NCBI GenBank assembly: GCA_022402565.1
Contig: JAKRSC010000027.1
Span: 89,060-126,664, forward strand
DNA: 37,605 nt
Reading direction: 5' to 3'
Origin: Hydrotalea sp.
GTDB taxonomy: Bacteria > Bacteroidota > Bacteroidia > Chitinophagales > Chitinophagaceae
Made by a program: the position numbers and the translations under genes. Positions 1-9,302 of the stretch are shown here, in pieces. Position 1 is the first letter of the stretch; each line of letters begins with the position of its first letter. The notes under the pieces are model-generated. The model had not been told where the DNA came from. It saw nothing but the letters and a program-made list of their open reading frames with translations, and searched no databases.

Positions 1-704
1 TTTTCGAAATTATTATAAGTAACGTCGCAGGTTCTATTTCGAATTGGATCTACATCATCCAGTTTACTATGCGTAATTCGATTGGTCCCATTTTCGATGG
101 TTAGTAGATGTTTAAAAATCTCACCAACCGTTAAAATATTCAATTCTTTTGCTCCAGCCTTATATGAAACAACATTGCTATCTACAAAAATTGGGTTACC
201 AATAATCAGGTCCTGAATGGTGTAAAAATCAAAAGGTATTTGGGTAAGTTCACTTAGATAATCAATTCTTCTAAATTCTACAGTTTTATCAAGTTTATTC
301 ATTAAAACTACGCTATCGCGGGTAATTATTACCCGATATCCCTCTACGCCTAATGCACCTGTCAGGGAAATCCAAATCAAACTATCTTTCTTGATTCGCA
401 AATCGGCTCTAGCTTGGTCGCTTCCGTCTTTACTAGTGAAACTTACCTTAGTTTTTGCGCTAAAAGTTTGAAAATGAATGGTATTATGAACTACCTTATC
501 TAAAAGTTCCTGTACAATTGCGTTTGAGTCTACTGCTGGTTTTTCAGGAACAACAACCACAACAGTAGTTGCAGTGTCCTTTTTGCGAATTGCCTCCTCT
601 ATTTTCTGAACTTTTTTTGCAGGTTTACATGCAGCGAAAAGAAACATCATCACTGCCGTCAACTGAAAAGCAGCCCCTAAAATCTTCCAGCTCGTCCATT
701 TCAT
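1..704 (-). CDS. DUF4292 family lipoprotein, C-terminus cut by window edge
   Basis: An open frame of 234 codons runs from ATG at 704 to the window edge without a stop, so the C-terminus is missing. The N-terminus is MKWTSWKILGAA followed by a hydrophobic stretch ending in FLFAAC, a lipobox-like signal with Cys near residue 25, so an anchored envelope lipoprotein is likely. After a Lys/Thr/Val-rich linker comes a region with SAKTKVSF, DLRIKKDSLIWISL and GVEGYRVIITRDSV, which matches my memory of DUF4292 (a LolA/LolB-like fold). The molecular role is unknown. It starts 40 nt after the dut stop on the same strand and has its own promoter-like box, so it may be co-transcribed with dut. In other Bacteroidota DUF4292 genes often sit near dut, TPR and peptidoglycan hydrolase genes (recollection). 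Family call fairly sure; function not. Confidence 0.85.
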   Translation of the reverse strand, partial: MKWTSWKILGAAFQLTAVMMFLFAACKPAKKVQKIEEAIRKKDTATTVVVVVPEKPAVDSNAIVQELLDKVVHNTIHFQTFSAKTKVSFTSKDGSDQARADLRIKKDSLIWISLTGALGVEGYRVIITRDSVVLMNKLDKTVEFRRIDYLSELTQIPFDFYTIQDLIIGNPIFVDSNVVSYKAGAKELNILTVGEIFKHLLTIENGTNRITHSKLDDVDPIRNRTCDVTYNNFE

Positions 705-708
705 GGCG

Positions 709-716
709 CGAAGATA
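709..716 (-). promoter_or_regulatory. Candidate -7 box TATCTTCG before the DUF4292 gene
   Basis: Read on the minus strand this is TATCTTCG, one base off the Bacteroidota consensus TAnnTTTG. Only four bases (CGCC) separate it from the ATG at 704. If used, the transcript would start at or next to the start codon. The same arrangement occurs before dut and the M28 peptidase gene. No convincing -33 element was seen. Confidence 0.45.
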
Positions 717-744
717 GCGGTTTTTTGCCCCTCGAATCAACCGT

Positions 745-1182
745 CTAACCAACAAAACCAGTACTCCCAAAACCTCCTTCACCTCGTTCAGTTGCCTCCA
801 AGGATGTCACTTTTTCCCATTGAACCCTTGTAACAGGCTGCACCACCAACTGAGCAATTCTATCACCATCCTGAATTACTTGAGGCTCCCGCGATAGATT
901 AATCAGTATCACTTTAACTTCCCCCCTATAGTCGGCATCAATGGTGCCTGGAGTATTTAAACAGGTAATACCCTTTTGTATTGCCCAGCCGCTTCTCGGA
1001 CGAACCTGCACTTCCCACCCCTGTGGGATGGCCATAAATAGCCCAGTTGGAATGAGTGCCCTTTCCATCGGCTGAAGGGTAACTGGCTCTGTTAAGAAAG
1101 CCCGCACATCCATTCCAGATGCACCGGCTGTTGCATAAGATGGAAGAGGATGATGTGATTGATTAACAATTGGAATTTGCAT
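745..1182 (-). CDS. dut: dUTP diphosphatase (dUTPase)
   Basis: Cytoplasmic trimeric enzyme that hydrolyses dUTP to dUMP and pyrophosphate, keeping uracil out of DNA and feeding dTMP synthesis. The 145-residue product has all five dUTPase motifs in order: ASGMD (21-25), RPRSGWA (61-67), [10 protein letters not shown] (79-88), GDRIAQLV (about 103-110) and the C-terminal P-loop-like GEGGFGSTG (about 134-142). Length is typical. I chose the ATG at 1182 because MQIPIVNQ begins at the usual family position and a -7 box lies four bases ahead; a longer frame to 1224 would add 14 unlikely residues and run into the trmD promoter. Motif 2 normally reads PRSGLA; here Trp66 replaces Leu. It is divergent from trmD and upstream of the DUF4292 gene. 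Confidence 0.97.
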   Translation of the reverse strand: MQIPIVNQSHHPLPSYATAGASGMDVRAFLTEPVTLQPMERALIPTGLFMAIPQGWEVQVRPRSGWAIQKGITCLNTPGTIDADYRGEVKVILINLSREPQVIQDGDRIAQLVVQPVTRVQWEKVTSLEATERGEGGFGSTGFVG

Positions 1183-1186
1183 GGCG

Positions 1187-1194
1187 TAAAGATA
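1187..1194 (-). promoter_or_regulatory. Candidate -7 box TATCTTTA of dut
   Basis: The minus strand reads TATCTTTA, then CGCC, then the dut ATG. It fits TAnnTTTG except for the last base and predicts a leaderless or nearly leaderless mRNA. The identical octamer with a four-base spacer precedes the M28 peptidase gene. Confidence 0.5.
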
Positions 1195-1229
1195 AGAAAG
1201 GTAGTTGTGGCATTGCTGTTGCAAGCATG

Positions 1230-1237
1230 TACTTTTG
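1230..1237 (+). promoter_or_regulatory. Candidate -7 box TACTTTTG of trmD
   Basis: TACTTTTG matches the TAnnTTTG consensus exactly and ends seven bases before the trmD ATG at 1245. A TTG at 1205-1207 lies 22 nt upstream and could act as the -33 element. The short remaining leader suggests a leaderless transcript. It supports the start at 1245 rather than an upstream in-frame codon. Confidence 0.55.
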
Positions 1238-1244
1238 CAAAGTC

Positions 1245-1934
1245 ATGGAAATACATATTATTAGCATTGTTCCTGAATTATTAACTAGTCCACTTTCGCA
1301 TAGCATCATGCAACGCGCACAGCAAAGGGGACTTTTATCAATTCATATTCACCAACTTAGAAAATGGGCCATTAACAAACATGGACAGGTCGACGATTAC
1401 CAGTATGGTGGAGGCGCAGGTATGGTTATGATGTGTGAACCTCTGGCAAATGCGATTGATGAATTACAGGCTGAACAACCTTTTGATGAAATCATTTATA
1501 TGACTCCAGACGGACAAAGGTTTGAACAGAGAACAGCCAATCAACTTTCTTTAAAAGGACGACTACTGATTATTTGTGGTCACTATAAGGGCATGGATGA
1601 AAGAATCCGAGAAAAATATGTGACCATGGAAATTTCTATTGGTGATTTTGTACTAAGTGGAGGAGAATTACCAGCTGCGATGGTTGTAGATGCTATTGGT
1701 CGTTTAATTCCTGGCGTATTAAATGACGAAACCTCTGCTTTATTCGATTCATTTCAAGACAACCTATTAGCCCCGCCAGTATACACTAGACCAGCCAACT
1801 TTAATGGAATGGAAGTGCCTGAAATATTACTCCAAGGCGACCCCAAAAAAGTGGAAGACTGGCGCTATGAACAAGCTCTCAAAAGAACCGCTGAAAGAAG
1901 ACCCGATTTACTCAATAAGCACGAAAATGGGTAA
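1245..1934 (+). CDS. trmD: tRNA (guanine-37-N1)-methyltransferase
   Basis: SPOUT-class methyltransferase that makes m1G37 next to the anticodon of tRNAs reading CNN codons, which prevents +1 frameshifting; it acts as a cytoplasmic dimer and uses S-adenosylmethionine. The 229-residue product starts MEIHIISIVPEL and carries the hallmark motifs YQYGGGAGMVM (about residues 53-63), ICGHYKGMDERI and SIGDFVLSGGELPA, which builds the trefoil-knot cofactor site. The catalytic Asp region is GVLNDETSALFDSF. The frame is open upstream to 1170, but the ATG at 1245 gives the family N-terminus and follows a -7 box. It is convergent with the Asp-box protein gene and shares a bidirectional terminator with it. 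It lacks the usual rpsP-rimM-rplS neighbours, a rearrangement common in Bacteroidota. Confidence 0.97.
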   Translation: MEIHIISIVPELLTSPLSHSIMQRAQQRGLLSIHIHQLRKWAINKHGQVDDYQYGGGAGMVMMCEPLANAIDELQAEQPFDEIIYMTPDGQRFEQRTANQLSLKGRLLIICGHYKGMDERIREKYVTMEISIGDFVLSGGELPAAMVVDAIGRLIPGVLNDETSALFDSFQDNLLAPPVYTRPANFNGMEVPEILLQGDPKKVEDWRYEQALKRTAERRPDLLNKHENG

Positions 1935-1940
1935 GCCAAT

Positions 1941-1978
1941 AAAAAAGACCGCATTCATAAAGAAGCGGTCTTTTTTTT
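1941..1978. terminator. Bidirectional intrinsic terminator between trmD and the Asp-box gene
   Basis: A run of A, the stem GACCGC (1947-1952), a 12-nt loop, GCGGTC (1965-1970) and eight T form a symmetrical hairpin with U-tracts in both directions. It lies between two convergent genes, so it can end both transcripts. Confidence 0.9.
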
Positions 1979-1992
1979 AAATGAAAAGCTAG

Positions 1993-4900
1993 TTACTTAA
2001 TACCAATTATAGGAACCGCTTTTTCTCGAATCATTTGATTGAGCTGAGGAAGCTTTTCTTTTACAACAGCATTCCATCGGTTCAACTCTTTATCAGTTAG
2101 CCCAGCCAGTTCAGCAAATGCCTCTTTTGATTGTTGCGTAGGCGCTGTATTTCCTGTTGCTACTACATTATAAACACTTGCAATTTTATCATCTAAACGA
2201 ATTGGATAATTCAATACATCTTGTCCGCTCTTAGCTTTTGTTTGATGTAATGCTTCTTCAATTGAAGTCATTTCTTTCTGCACTGCATCTATCTGCTCTT
2301 TCAAATCCTTCGGCATTTCTTTTCCAACCCTAGCTGTTAAATCTGTTAACTGAGTGCGCACTTCACGAATCTGACGAATCGTTTTCATAACATCTGTGAA
2401 CTTTTCTCTTATAGTTAACAAGAAGTTTACCTGCTCTTGATAATCGGCATCGGTTGCAGAAAAATTAGGATCTCTTACAATGCTAAAAGGCATTTCTACA
2501 GAATCGCTGCCCATTTTAAAAGTGGCGTAATATTTACCTGGTGCAGCTTTAGGAGTTCCTACATATCCATTCCAAAGAATCAAACCTTCTACCCTTTCCG
2601 ACTCGGGATACAACATATCCCATTCAAATGTATTTAAACCGCTCTTTGGCTCTATAGCATCTTTGCCTTTTGTACCATAGCTCTTGATTGTTTTCTTTTG
2701 CGCATCACGAATGGTGATTGTCATACTGCTGCTATCGTTCCATTTACTCAACCAATAGTGGAATAATGCGCCGTTAGATGGATTGACACCTGTATTGGGA
2801 ATAGGCATTCCTGGACCGCGGAATCTTCTGCCAGCCATTGGCATTCTGTAAGCTGGTTCTGGCTGAAATACATGCAACGCTTTTGAAGTGGTGCTTTCTT
2901 GGAATTGTTGTAAAATATGCAAATGGTCAAAGCTATAAATACTCCTCCCCTGTGTTGCAACAATGAGATCATTGTCTTTAATAGTCATATCTGTAATTGG
3001 CACAATAGGTAAATTCAATTGGAAGGGCTTCCAAGTTGCACCATCATTCCAACTCATATACATCCCAAATTCTGTTCCTGCAAATAGCAATCCTGCACGA
3101 GCAGGATCGGCCCTAACGACTCTAGTAAAATGCATGGGGTCAATACCTGTTGTAATGAGCTTCCAAGTTTTACCATAGTCTTCAGTTTTATAAATGTAAG
3201 GCGTATAGTCATTGAGTTTATAGCGCGTACCTACAAAATACGCAGCACCTTTTTTATGCGGATCTACTTCAACAGTATTCCACATCATCCATTGAGGAAT
3301 ATTTTTGGGAGTAACATTCTCCCAATTCTTTCCTCCATCTTTACTCACGTGAATAAGGCCATCATCACTTCCAACCCACAACAAATCCTTTTCTACTGAA
3401 CTTTCTGTTGCAGTAAAAATGGTACAGTAATATTCAACACTTGTATTGTCTTGTGTAATAGGCCCACCACTTGATTTTTGACGTGATTTATCATCGGTTG
3501 TTAAATCTGGACTAATTTTCTGCCAACTCTTTCCTTCGTTTTCTGTAACAAACAAATGATTACCCGCTGCATACAATCGTTTTGGATTGTGTGGGGAGAA
3601 GAAAATTGGATAGTTCCATTGGAAACGATATTTAGCTGCTTCTGCGCCAGCACCCATATTATCAATTGGAAATACATTAATGAGTCTGCTTTCACCAGTC
3701 TTATGATCTAAGCGCTGCAACATACCCATGTAGTTTCCTCCATAAGTAATGTCTGGATTCAAAGGATCTGCTACAACATAACCGCTTTCGCTACCAGCCG
3801 CGACTTCTAAATCATTATTGGTGATACCTGCACCATAAGTACGACTCTTAATTCGAAATGCACTGTTATCTTGCTGCCCTCCTAAAATCCGATAAGGAAA
3901 TGCATTGTCGGTACTCACACGATATACTTGTGCAGTAGGTTGATTCATCATAGTGCTCCATGATTGTCCCCCATCAGTTGAAACCTGCGCACCTCCATCA
4001 TCTGCAACAATCATTCTGTTAGGATCTTTTGGATCAATCCACAAATCGTGGTGATCGCTGTGTGGAGTAGGAATAGACTGAAAACTTCTACCACCATCAC
4101 GACTACGCATGAATCCCACATTAGGGCAATACACAACATTTTCATTTTTAGTATCTACAAAAACTTTTGTGTAGTACCATGCACGCTGGCGAATATTATT
4201 ATCGCTGTTCACCAAAGTCCAACTTTCACCAGCATTACTACTTATATATAATCCACCTTGCGCATGTTCAATTAAAGCATACACTTTATCGGAATTAGAC
4301 GGTGCAACGGCTACACCAACAATACCCCATGTTCCTTTTGGGAATCCTTTGTTATTTGAAATATTAGTCCAAGTTTCACCTCCATCTGTACTCTTCCACA
4401 AACCACTTCCTTCTCCACCACTCTCTAAACTATATGGGGTTCTTAGAATTCTCCACATACCAGCATACAACACATTTGGCTGATTTGGGTCTATACTTAG
4501 TTCCGCAGCACCGGTTTGGTTATTAACATACAAAACTCGTTTCCAAGTTTTGCCACCATCAGTTGTTTTATAAACTCCCCGCTCTTCATTTGGTCCAAAC
4601 AAATGGCCCTGCACAGCCGCCCAAACCACATCTGCATTTCGAGGATGCACGTGGATGCGCACAATATGGCGTCCATCTTTTAGTCCAATATTTTTCCAAG
4701 TTTTTCCTCCATCTTCACTCTTCCACATTCCACCTAAACCTTCGCTCACATTTCCACGAACTGTATGTTCACCTTCTCCCACATACATAATTTGCTCATC
4801 ACTAGGAGCTACAGCTACCGCTCCTATAGAACTACCGAAAAATCCATCTGATATATTCTTCCAGTTGGCACCACCATCGGTTGTTTTCCAAACTCCACCG

Positions 4901-5133
4901 CCCGTTGCTCCAAAAAAGTACGTGTTTTTATTTTGATAACTTGCTGCAACAGCCGCACTTCGTCCACCTCTAAATGGACCAATCAATCGATACTGCAAGT
5001 CGCCTATGATTGACTTTTCGGCCTGCGTTAATGCTGTTGGTAAAGGCTGGGGCGCAGGTGCACTTTTTTTCTGCGCAGAAATAGTTGAGAAAGTACATAG
5101 CCCTATAGCTATGCCAAGCATCCAATGTTTCAT
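1993..5133 (-). CDS. Secreted sortilin/VPS10-like Asp-box repeat protein
   Basis: A 1046-residue exported protein: signal peptide MKHWMLGIAIGLCTFSTISA (1-20), then a long beta-propeller region. About eleven Asp-box (BNR) motifs of the form S-x-D-G-G-x-x-W are visible, for example KTTDGGANW, KSEDGGKTW, KTTDGGKTW, KSTDGGETW, VSTDGGQSW and VSKDGGKNW; some are degenerate (ISSNAGESW, KTEDYGKTW). The order is as in VPS10/sortilin-type and glycosyl-hydrolase-like proteins widespread in Bacteroidota. A C-terminal part (from about residue 760) lacks repeats and includes a helical, Lys/Glu-rich segment. No T9SS tail is evident. No catalytic residues can be assigned, and members are often loosely labelled glycosyl hydrolase or sialidase. 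It follows the GH31 gene by 70 nt on the same strand, so co-transcription is possible. Family call sure; activity unknown. Confidence 0.9.
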   Translation of the reverse strand: MKHWMLGIAIGLCTFSTISAQKKSAPAPQPLPTALTQAEKSIIGDLQYRLIGPFRGGRSAAVAASYQNKNTYFFGATGGGVWKTTDGGANWKNISDGFFGSSIGAVAVAPSDEQIMYVGEGEHTVRGNVSEGLGGMWKSEDGGKTWKNIGLKDGRHIVRIHVHPRNADVVWAAVQGHLFGPNEERGVYKTTDGGKTWKRVLYVNNQTGAAELSIDPNQPNVLYAGMWRILRTPYSLESGGEGSGLWKSTDGGETWTNISNNKGFPKGTWGIVGVAVAPSNSDKVYALIEHAQGGLYISSNAGESWTLVNSDNNIRQRAWYYTKVFVDTKNENVVYCPNVGFMRSRDGGRSFQSIPTPHSDHHDLWIDPKDPNRMIVADDGGAQVSTDGGQSWSTMMNQPTAQVYRVSTDNAFPYRILGGQQDNSAFRIKSRTYGAGITNNDLEVAAGSESGYVVADPLNPDITYGGNYMGMLQRLDHKTGESRLINVFPIDNMGAGAEAAKYRFQWNYPIFFSPHNPKRLYAAGNHLFVTENEGKSWQKISPDLTTDDKSRQKSSGGPITQDNTSVEYYCTIFTATESSVEKDLLWVGSDDGLIHVSKDGGKNWENVTPKNIPQWMMWNTVEVDPHKKGAAYFVGTRYKLNDYTPYIYKTEDYGKTWKLITTGIDPMHFTRVVRADPARAGLLFAGTEFGMYMSWNDGATWKPFQLNLPIVPITDMTIKDNDLIVATQGRSIYSFDHLHILQQFQESTTSKALHVFQPEPAYRMPMAGRRFRGPGMPIPNTGVNPSNGALFHYWLSKWNDSSSMTITIRDAQKKTIKSYGTKGKDAIEPKSGLNTFEWDMLYPESERVEGLILWNGYVGTPKAAPGKYYATFKMGSDSVEMPFSIVRDPNFSATDADYQEQVNFLLTIREKFTDVMKTIRQIREVRTQLTDLTARVGKEMPKDLKEQIDAVQKEMTSIEEALHQTKAKSGQDVLNYPIRLDDKIASVYNVVATGNTAPTQQSKEAFAELAGLTDKELNRWNAVVKEKLPQLNQMIREKAVPIIGIK

Positions 5134-5203
5134 ATCCTGTTGTTTGAGTGCAACAAGATACTAAATGCTGGCTCTTATGTTATTTTTTTGGATGAATGAT
5201 TTT

Positions 5204-7603
5204 TTATCGCCACCTAATTTCTTGAGGCTGTCCATTATACAACATTTTCACCTCTAAAACACCTGAGGTAGAATCCCATGTATAATATCCATTTCCAAGT
5301 GAATTACCGAGTTTCAACTCGTTAGCTCCAAGAAATACTTGTCGAGGTGCCTTTTCAAGCGGAAATTTCCAAACAATCTCTCTTTTAGTAGTCATTCCAA
5401 CATACCTTTTTCCACCTTGATAAAATTTCACTTTATACAAATCACCTTGCAGAATGCCTTCTCCTTTTAAAATACAAAAAGCACCTGTGGCAATGGAAGA
5501 ATATGTTCTACCATCATCTTCATACAAACTAAAGTTTGACTTTTTTACTGAAGGAAGATGCCAAATAGTGAGGTGATCGCCAGTATAATCGTCGGTATTC
5601 TTTAAACTACTTGTTGTGGTAAAAAAGCCGCCTTCTTTTAGGAGATAAGGAATTTGATTTAAAGAGGCTGGAATTTCTGCCCATTCATTGCTTCCATCAA
5701 TCAACTTTTGTGTGGCAAAGTGGTACCACTTTCCTTTTGGCAACCACAACCTTTGTACAGTTTGCGAGGGTTTTAAAACAGGAGCCACCAGCAATGCATC
5801 TCCCCACATGTATTGGTCGTTTAACTCAGGACTTCCAGCAAATGCATAATGCATTGGACGCATTAAGGGGGTGCCAAATTGATTATGCTCGTATGCTAAA
5901 TGATAATTATAGGGAAGCATTTTGTAACGAAGAGAAAATGCTTCTTTAAGCATGGGCTGAAAGGCTTGATCAAAAAACACCGGCTCACTTTCTACACTCA
6001 TGGTTCCATCAGGAGTGAGCTCTTCCAATGCAGAGCCATGAGGTCGAAAAATAGGCGTGAATACCGACATCTGAACCCACCTAGTATATAATTCGCCATC
6101 CTTTTGATTGGTCATTGCAAAACCACCCGCATCTGCATGTACATAAGGAACCCCACTCATGCTCATACCCAACAGTACTTTCGTTTGTGCAGCCAGTCCG
6201 CTCCAATCGCGACCAACATCGCCCGTCCAAGGGAAGATACCATATCGAGCAGAGCCAGCATAACCCGACCTGTTTAAATGAAATAAACGCTCCTTTGGAT
6301 AATGCTTTCTGTAAAAATCGAACAGCATTTTATTCCAATAATGACCATAAATATTATGCACTTCATCGGCCTTAAACAATCTATTAAAACCCAAGTCCTT
6401 TAAGTTATGCATTACTTCTGCGGGATGATTTTCTGGCTCACCTAAATCGGTCCACCAACCCTGAACTCCTCTTTGCTTTTCTCTGCTATAAAAATTCAAC
6501 ATCCAACTTTGTGCATCTTTTCTGAAAATATCAATTAGCCCTCCTTTTCCAAAATAAAAATCCTCCAACAAAAATGGCTTCCCATCAACATTCACTGCTT
6601 GAAAGGGCAAGGATGATTCGTATTGTTTTGTTCCTCTAACTAAAAATGGTTCTAAAATCAAAATAGGTTTTACCTTTTCTTTTTGAAAGTACTGCATCAT
6701 AGCAGTTGGATTAGGCCACTTCTCTTTATTCACCCAATCTAAATTTCCCATGGTTCTTTGTACACTATCGCCAAACCAAAACAAATCAAAAATCACTCCA
6801 TCCACACCAAAATTTTCTTTCTTCATCTTTGAATACACTTCCTTTACCTGTGCTTCACTTCTATAACCAAATCGACTCATTAAATTTCCAAAAGCCCAAC
6901 GCGGTGGCAATAGCTGAAATCCAGTCAATTCATGGTATTGACGAAGAATATCTTGCTGTGATTTTCCGAAAATAAAAATCACATTTAATTCTCCAGAAGC
7001 GAAATGTACTTTCATTTTATCATGCTGCGACTTCCCTATATCAACCCAACCTTTTGAAGGATTATCAAAGAAAATTCCATAACCCTCAGATGAAATAAAA
7101 AATGGTACGCCATAATTTAAATTTTCTGCACCATCACCATAAGCATAATTGGGAGCATTATATAAGTTGAATGAATAACCTCTTCTATTGAGAGGTAGTG
7201 CACGTTCGCCCCCTCCGTATATTTTTTCACCTTCTTTTAAATCAATTTCAAATCCTGCTCCTGCAAAAGCGGTTGCCTCTCCTATTAATTTAATACGTCT
7301 ATTCAGTTCAACTCCTCCACTAACCAATGGTCGAATATGTATACCTTCAACAAACCACCCGCTATCTTTTTTACTCCAAGTTACGGGACGAGGATGTTTC
7401 AATACTGCATTGCTTATAAGCTCATTAGTAGTATATCCATGAGGTTGATACACCAGCTTCACTATTTGTGGCGAGTACCATTCAGCAAACCATGCTTGTG
7501 TTCCTGGAACAATTAATGTGCGCGCTTGCTGCGCCCATAAGGTGTACGGCAGTAAATAGCTGCAAATACCTAATACTAATTGAGCTAAACGACTTCTGTT
7601 CAT
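5204..7603 (-). CDS. GH31 alpha-glucosidase / transglucosidase, exported
   Basis: A 799-residue glycoside hydrolase family 31 enzyme with signal peptide MNRSRLAQLVLGICSYLLPYTLWA, so it works in the periplasm or at the outer membrane on alpha-linked glucans or oligosaccharides. Order: N-terminal beta-sandwich (about 30-230), a (beta/alpha)8 barrel with VDGVIFDLFWFGD, the nucleophile in WWTDLGEPE (Asp386), and the acid/base in WTGDVGRDW (Asp462), followed by SGVPYVHADAGGF and C-terminal beta domains including a DUF5110-like part (YEDDGRTY). The WTDLGEPE variant of the usual WxDMNE resembles oligosaccharide 4-alpha-glucosyltransferases of this family, so transglucosylation is a possible alternative to hydrolysis (inference). 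It diverges from ade with only 35 nt between the two starts. Confidence 0.94.
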   Translation of the reverse strand: MNRSRLAQLVLGICSYLLPYTLWAQQARTLIVPGTQAWFAEWYSPQIVKLVYQPHGYTTNELISNAVLKHPRPVTWSKKDSGWFVEGIHIRPLVSGGVELNRRIKLIGEATAFAGAGFEIDLKEGEKIYGGGERALPLNRRGYSFNLYNAPNYAYGDGAENLNYGVPFFISSEGYGIFFDNPSKGWVDIGKSQHDKMKVHFASGELNVIFIFGKSQQDILRQYHELTGFQLLPPRWAFGNLMSRFGYRSEAQVKEVYSKMKKENFGVDGVIFDLFWFGDSVQRTMGNLDWVNKEKWPNPTAMMQYFQKEKVKPILILEPFLVRGTKQYESSLPFQAVNVDGKPFLLEDFYFGKGGLIDIFRKDAQSWMLNFYSREKQRGVQGWWTDLGEPENHPAEVMHNLKDLGFNRLFKADEVHNIYGHYWNKMLFDFYRKHYPKERLFHLNRSGYAGSARYGIFPWTGDVGRDWSGLAAQTKVLLGMSMSGVPYVHADAGGFAMTNQKDGELYTRWVQMSVFTPIFRPHGSALEELTPDGTMSVESEPVFFDQAFQPMLKEAFSLRYKMLPYNYHLAYEHNQFGTPLMRPMHYAFAGSPELNDQYMWGDALLVAPVLKPSQTVQRLWLPKGKWYHFATQKLIDGSNEWAEIPASLNQIPYLLKEGGFFTTTSSLKNTDDYTGDHLTIWHLPSVKKSNFSLYEDDGRTYSSIATGAFCILKGEGILQGDLYKVKFYQGGKRYVGMTTKREIVWKFPLEKAPRQVFLGANELKLGNSLGNGYYTWDSTSGVLEVKMLYNGQPQEIRWR

Positions 7604-7626
7604 AAATTCGTCTTAAGTTTATGCTT

Positions 7627-7634
7627 TAAAGATA
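7627..7634 (-). promoter_or_regulatory. Candidate -7 box TATCTTTA of the GH31 gene
   Basis: The minus strand reads TATCTTTA 23 nt before the GH31 start codon, inside the 35-nt gap between divergent starts. It matches TAnnTTTG except the last base. The opposite strand shows no equally good box for ade. Confidence 0.4.
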
Positions 7635-7638
7635 CACC

Positions 7639-9297
7639 ATGCACCCAGAATCTAATACCTCGAGTTTTTCTATACATGCTAATTGGGTTGATATTCAGCA
7701 AAAGAAAATTGTAGAAGCCAAGTTATTCGTTGCTGATCAAAAAATTGATCGCATTGAAGTGCTCGCTAATACCCCTAATGATGACTTAGAATTTTTAATG
7801 CCTGGATTCACAGATAGCCATGTGCATATAGAAAGCAGCATGTTAATACCAAGTGAATTTGCGCGATTAGCGGTGGTACATGGCACCGTTTCAACAATTA
7901 GTGACCCACATGAAATTGCAAATGTTTGTGGTGTTGAAGGTGTTTTATTTATGATTGAAAATGGACAAAAAGTTCCCTTTAAGTTCAATTTTGGTGCACC
8001 TAGTTGTGTGCCTGCAACCAATTTTGAAACAGCAGGTGCAGAAGTAAATGTTGAAGAAGTAGCTGAACTATTGTCGAGACCAGATATTCGTTACCTCAGT
8101 GAAATGATGAACTTTCCTGGCGTACTATTCAACGACCCAACAGTCATGAATAAAATACTTGCCGCAAAAAAGCTAGGGAAACCAATAGATGGTCATGCAC
8201 CTGGATTAAGAGGCGATGATGTTGTAAAATATATTGCTGCGGGTATTAGCACCGACCATGAATGTTTTACGAAAGAAGAAGCACTTGAAAAATTGCAGCA
8301 TGGCATGAAGATTTTAATTAGAGAAGGAAGTGCAGCAAAAAATTTTGAGGCACTCATCGAACTCTTACATGATTACCCTAACGACATCATGTTTTGCAGC
8401 GATGATAAGCACCCAGATAGCTTGGTAGAAGGTCATATCAACCAACTTTGTGCAAGGGCCATTGCAAAAGGTATTCCTCTGTTTCATGTGCTGCAAGCGG
8501 CATGTATAAATCCTGTTCTTCACTACAAAACAGAAGTAGGACTCTTGCAGCCTGGAGCTGCCGCCGATTTTATTTTGGTCAAAAATCTTGAATCGTTCGA
8601 AGTATCTAAAACATATATCAACGGACAATTGGTTGCGGCAAATGGAAAGAGTTTTATTGAATCTGTAAGCAGTGAGGATATCAATCGTTTTTCGTGCAAC
8701 GAAATCACAGAAGCCGATTTGAAAGTTGAACTGGATTCATATCCATCAGAAGACTCATTTATTCCAGTGATAGAAGCACTCGATGGGCAACTCATTACAA
8801 ATAAACTACTTGTTACTGGCAAATTACACCACATTGAATGGGTGAGCGATGTTGAGCACGATATTCTCAAAATAGTTGTAGTCAATAGATACAAAAGCGC
8901 ACCCGTTGCAAAAGCATTTGTAAAAGGGTTTGGCTTAAAAGAAGGCGCCATTGCCTCATCAGTTGCACACGATAGCCATAATATTGTGGCTGTTGGAACC
9001 GACGATCATAGTTTAATGCGTGCAGTTAATTTGGTGATTGCAGCAGAAGGTGGAGTAAGCTGTGTAGGCGGACAGCATGAACACATTCTACCTTTGCCCG
9101 TAGCAGGATTAATGAGTGCTAAAGATGGATATAAAGTTGCAGAAGCTTATACTAATATTGATGAAGCAGCTAAACTTTTAGGCAGTAATTTAGCCGCCCC
9201 ATTTATGACGCTAAGCTTTATGGCCTTATTAGTAATTCCTCACCTTAAGCTGAGTGATCAAGGGTTGTTTGATGGAGACAACTTTTGTTTTGTATAA
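7639..9297 (+). CDS. ade: Adenine deaminase
   Basis: Metal-dependent amidohydrolase that converts adenine to hypoxanthine and ammonia in purine salvage; cytoplasmic. The 552-residue product matches Ade in length and layout: a small beta domain, the metal-binding DSHVHIESSM (about residue 59), a TIM barrel with DGHAPG and STDHE, the signature CSDDKHPDSL, and the C-terminal Ade domain with SVAHDSHNI, GTDDHSLMRA and GGVSCVGGQ. All metal ligands expected from the family appear present. The ATG at 7639 gives MHPESNTSSF with no better downstream choice. The gene is convergent with anmK, their stops being 5 nt apart, so no terminator fits between them. Confidence 0.96.
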   Translation: MHPESNTSSFSIHANWVDIQQKKIVEAKLFVADQKIDRIEVLANTPNDDLEFLMPGFTDSHVHIESSMLIPSEFARLAVVHGTVSTISDPHEIANVCGVEGVLFMIENGQKVPFKFNFGAPSCVPATNFETAGAEVNVEEVAELLSRPDIRYLSEMMNFPGVLFNDPTVMNKILAAKKLGKPIDGHAPGLRGDDVVKYIAAGISTDHECFTKEEALEKLQHGMKILIREGSAAKNFEALIELLHDYPNDIMFCSDDKHPDSLVEGHINQLCARAIAKGIPLFHVLQAACINPVLHYKTEVGLLQPGAAADFILVKNLESFEVSKTYINGQLVAANGKSFIESVSSEDINRFSCNEITEADLKVELDSYPSEDSFIPVIEALDGQLITNKLLVTGKLHHIEWVSDVEHDILKIVVVNRYKSAPVAKAFVKGFGLKEGAIASSVAHDSHNIVAVGTDDHSLMRAVNLVIAAEGGVSCVGGQHEHILPLPVAGLMSAKDGYKVAEAYTNIDEAAKLLGSNLAAPFMTLSFMALLVIPHLKLSDQGLFDGDNFCFV

Positions 9298-9302
9298 ACA
9301 AT

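Noticed and set aside
2437-4936. Several plus-strand frames opposite the Asp-box protein gene
   Set aside because: They are antisense shadows of a long, clearly coding gene and have no recognisable domains.
8523-8951. 142-codon minus-strand frame inside ade
   Set aside because: It is antisense to well-conserved adenine deaminase sequence and has Ser/Thr/Leu-rich shadow composition.
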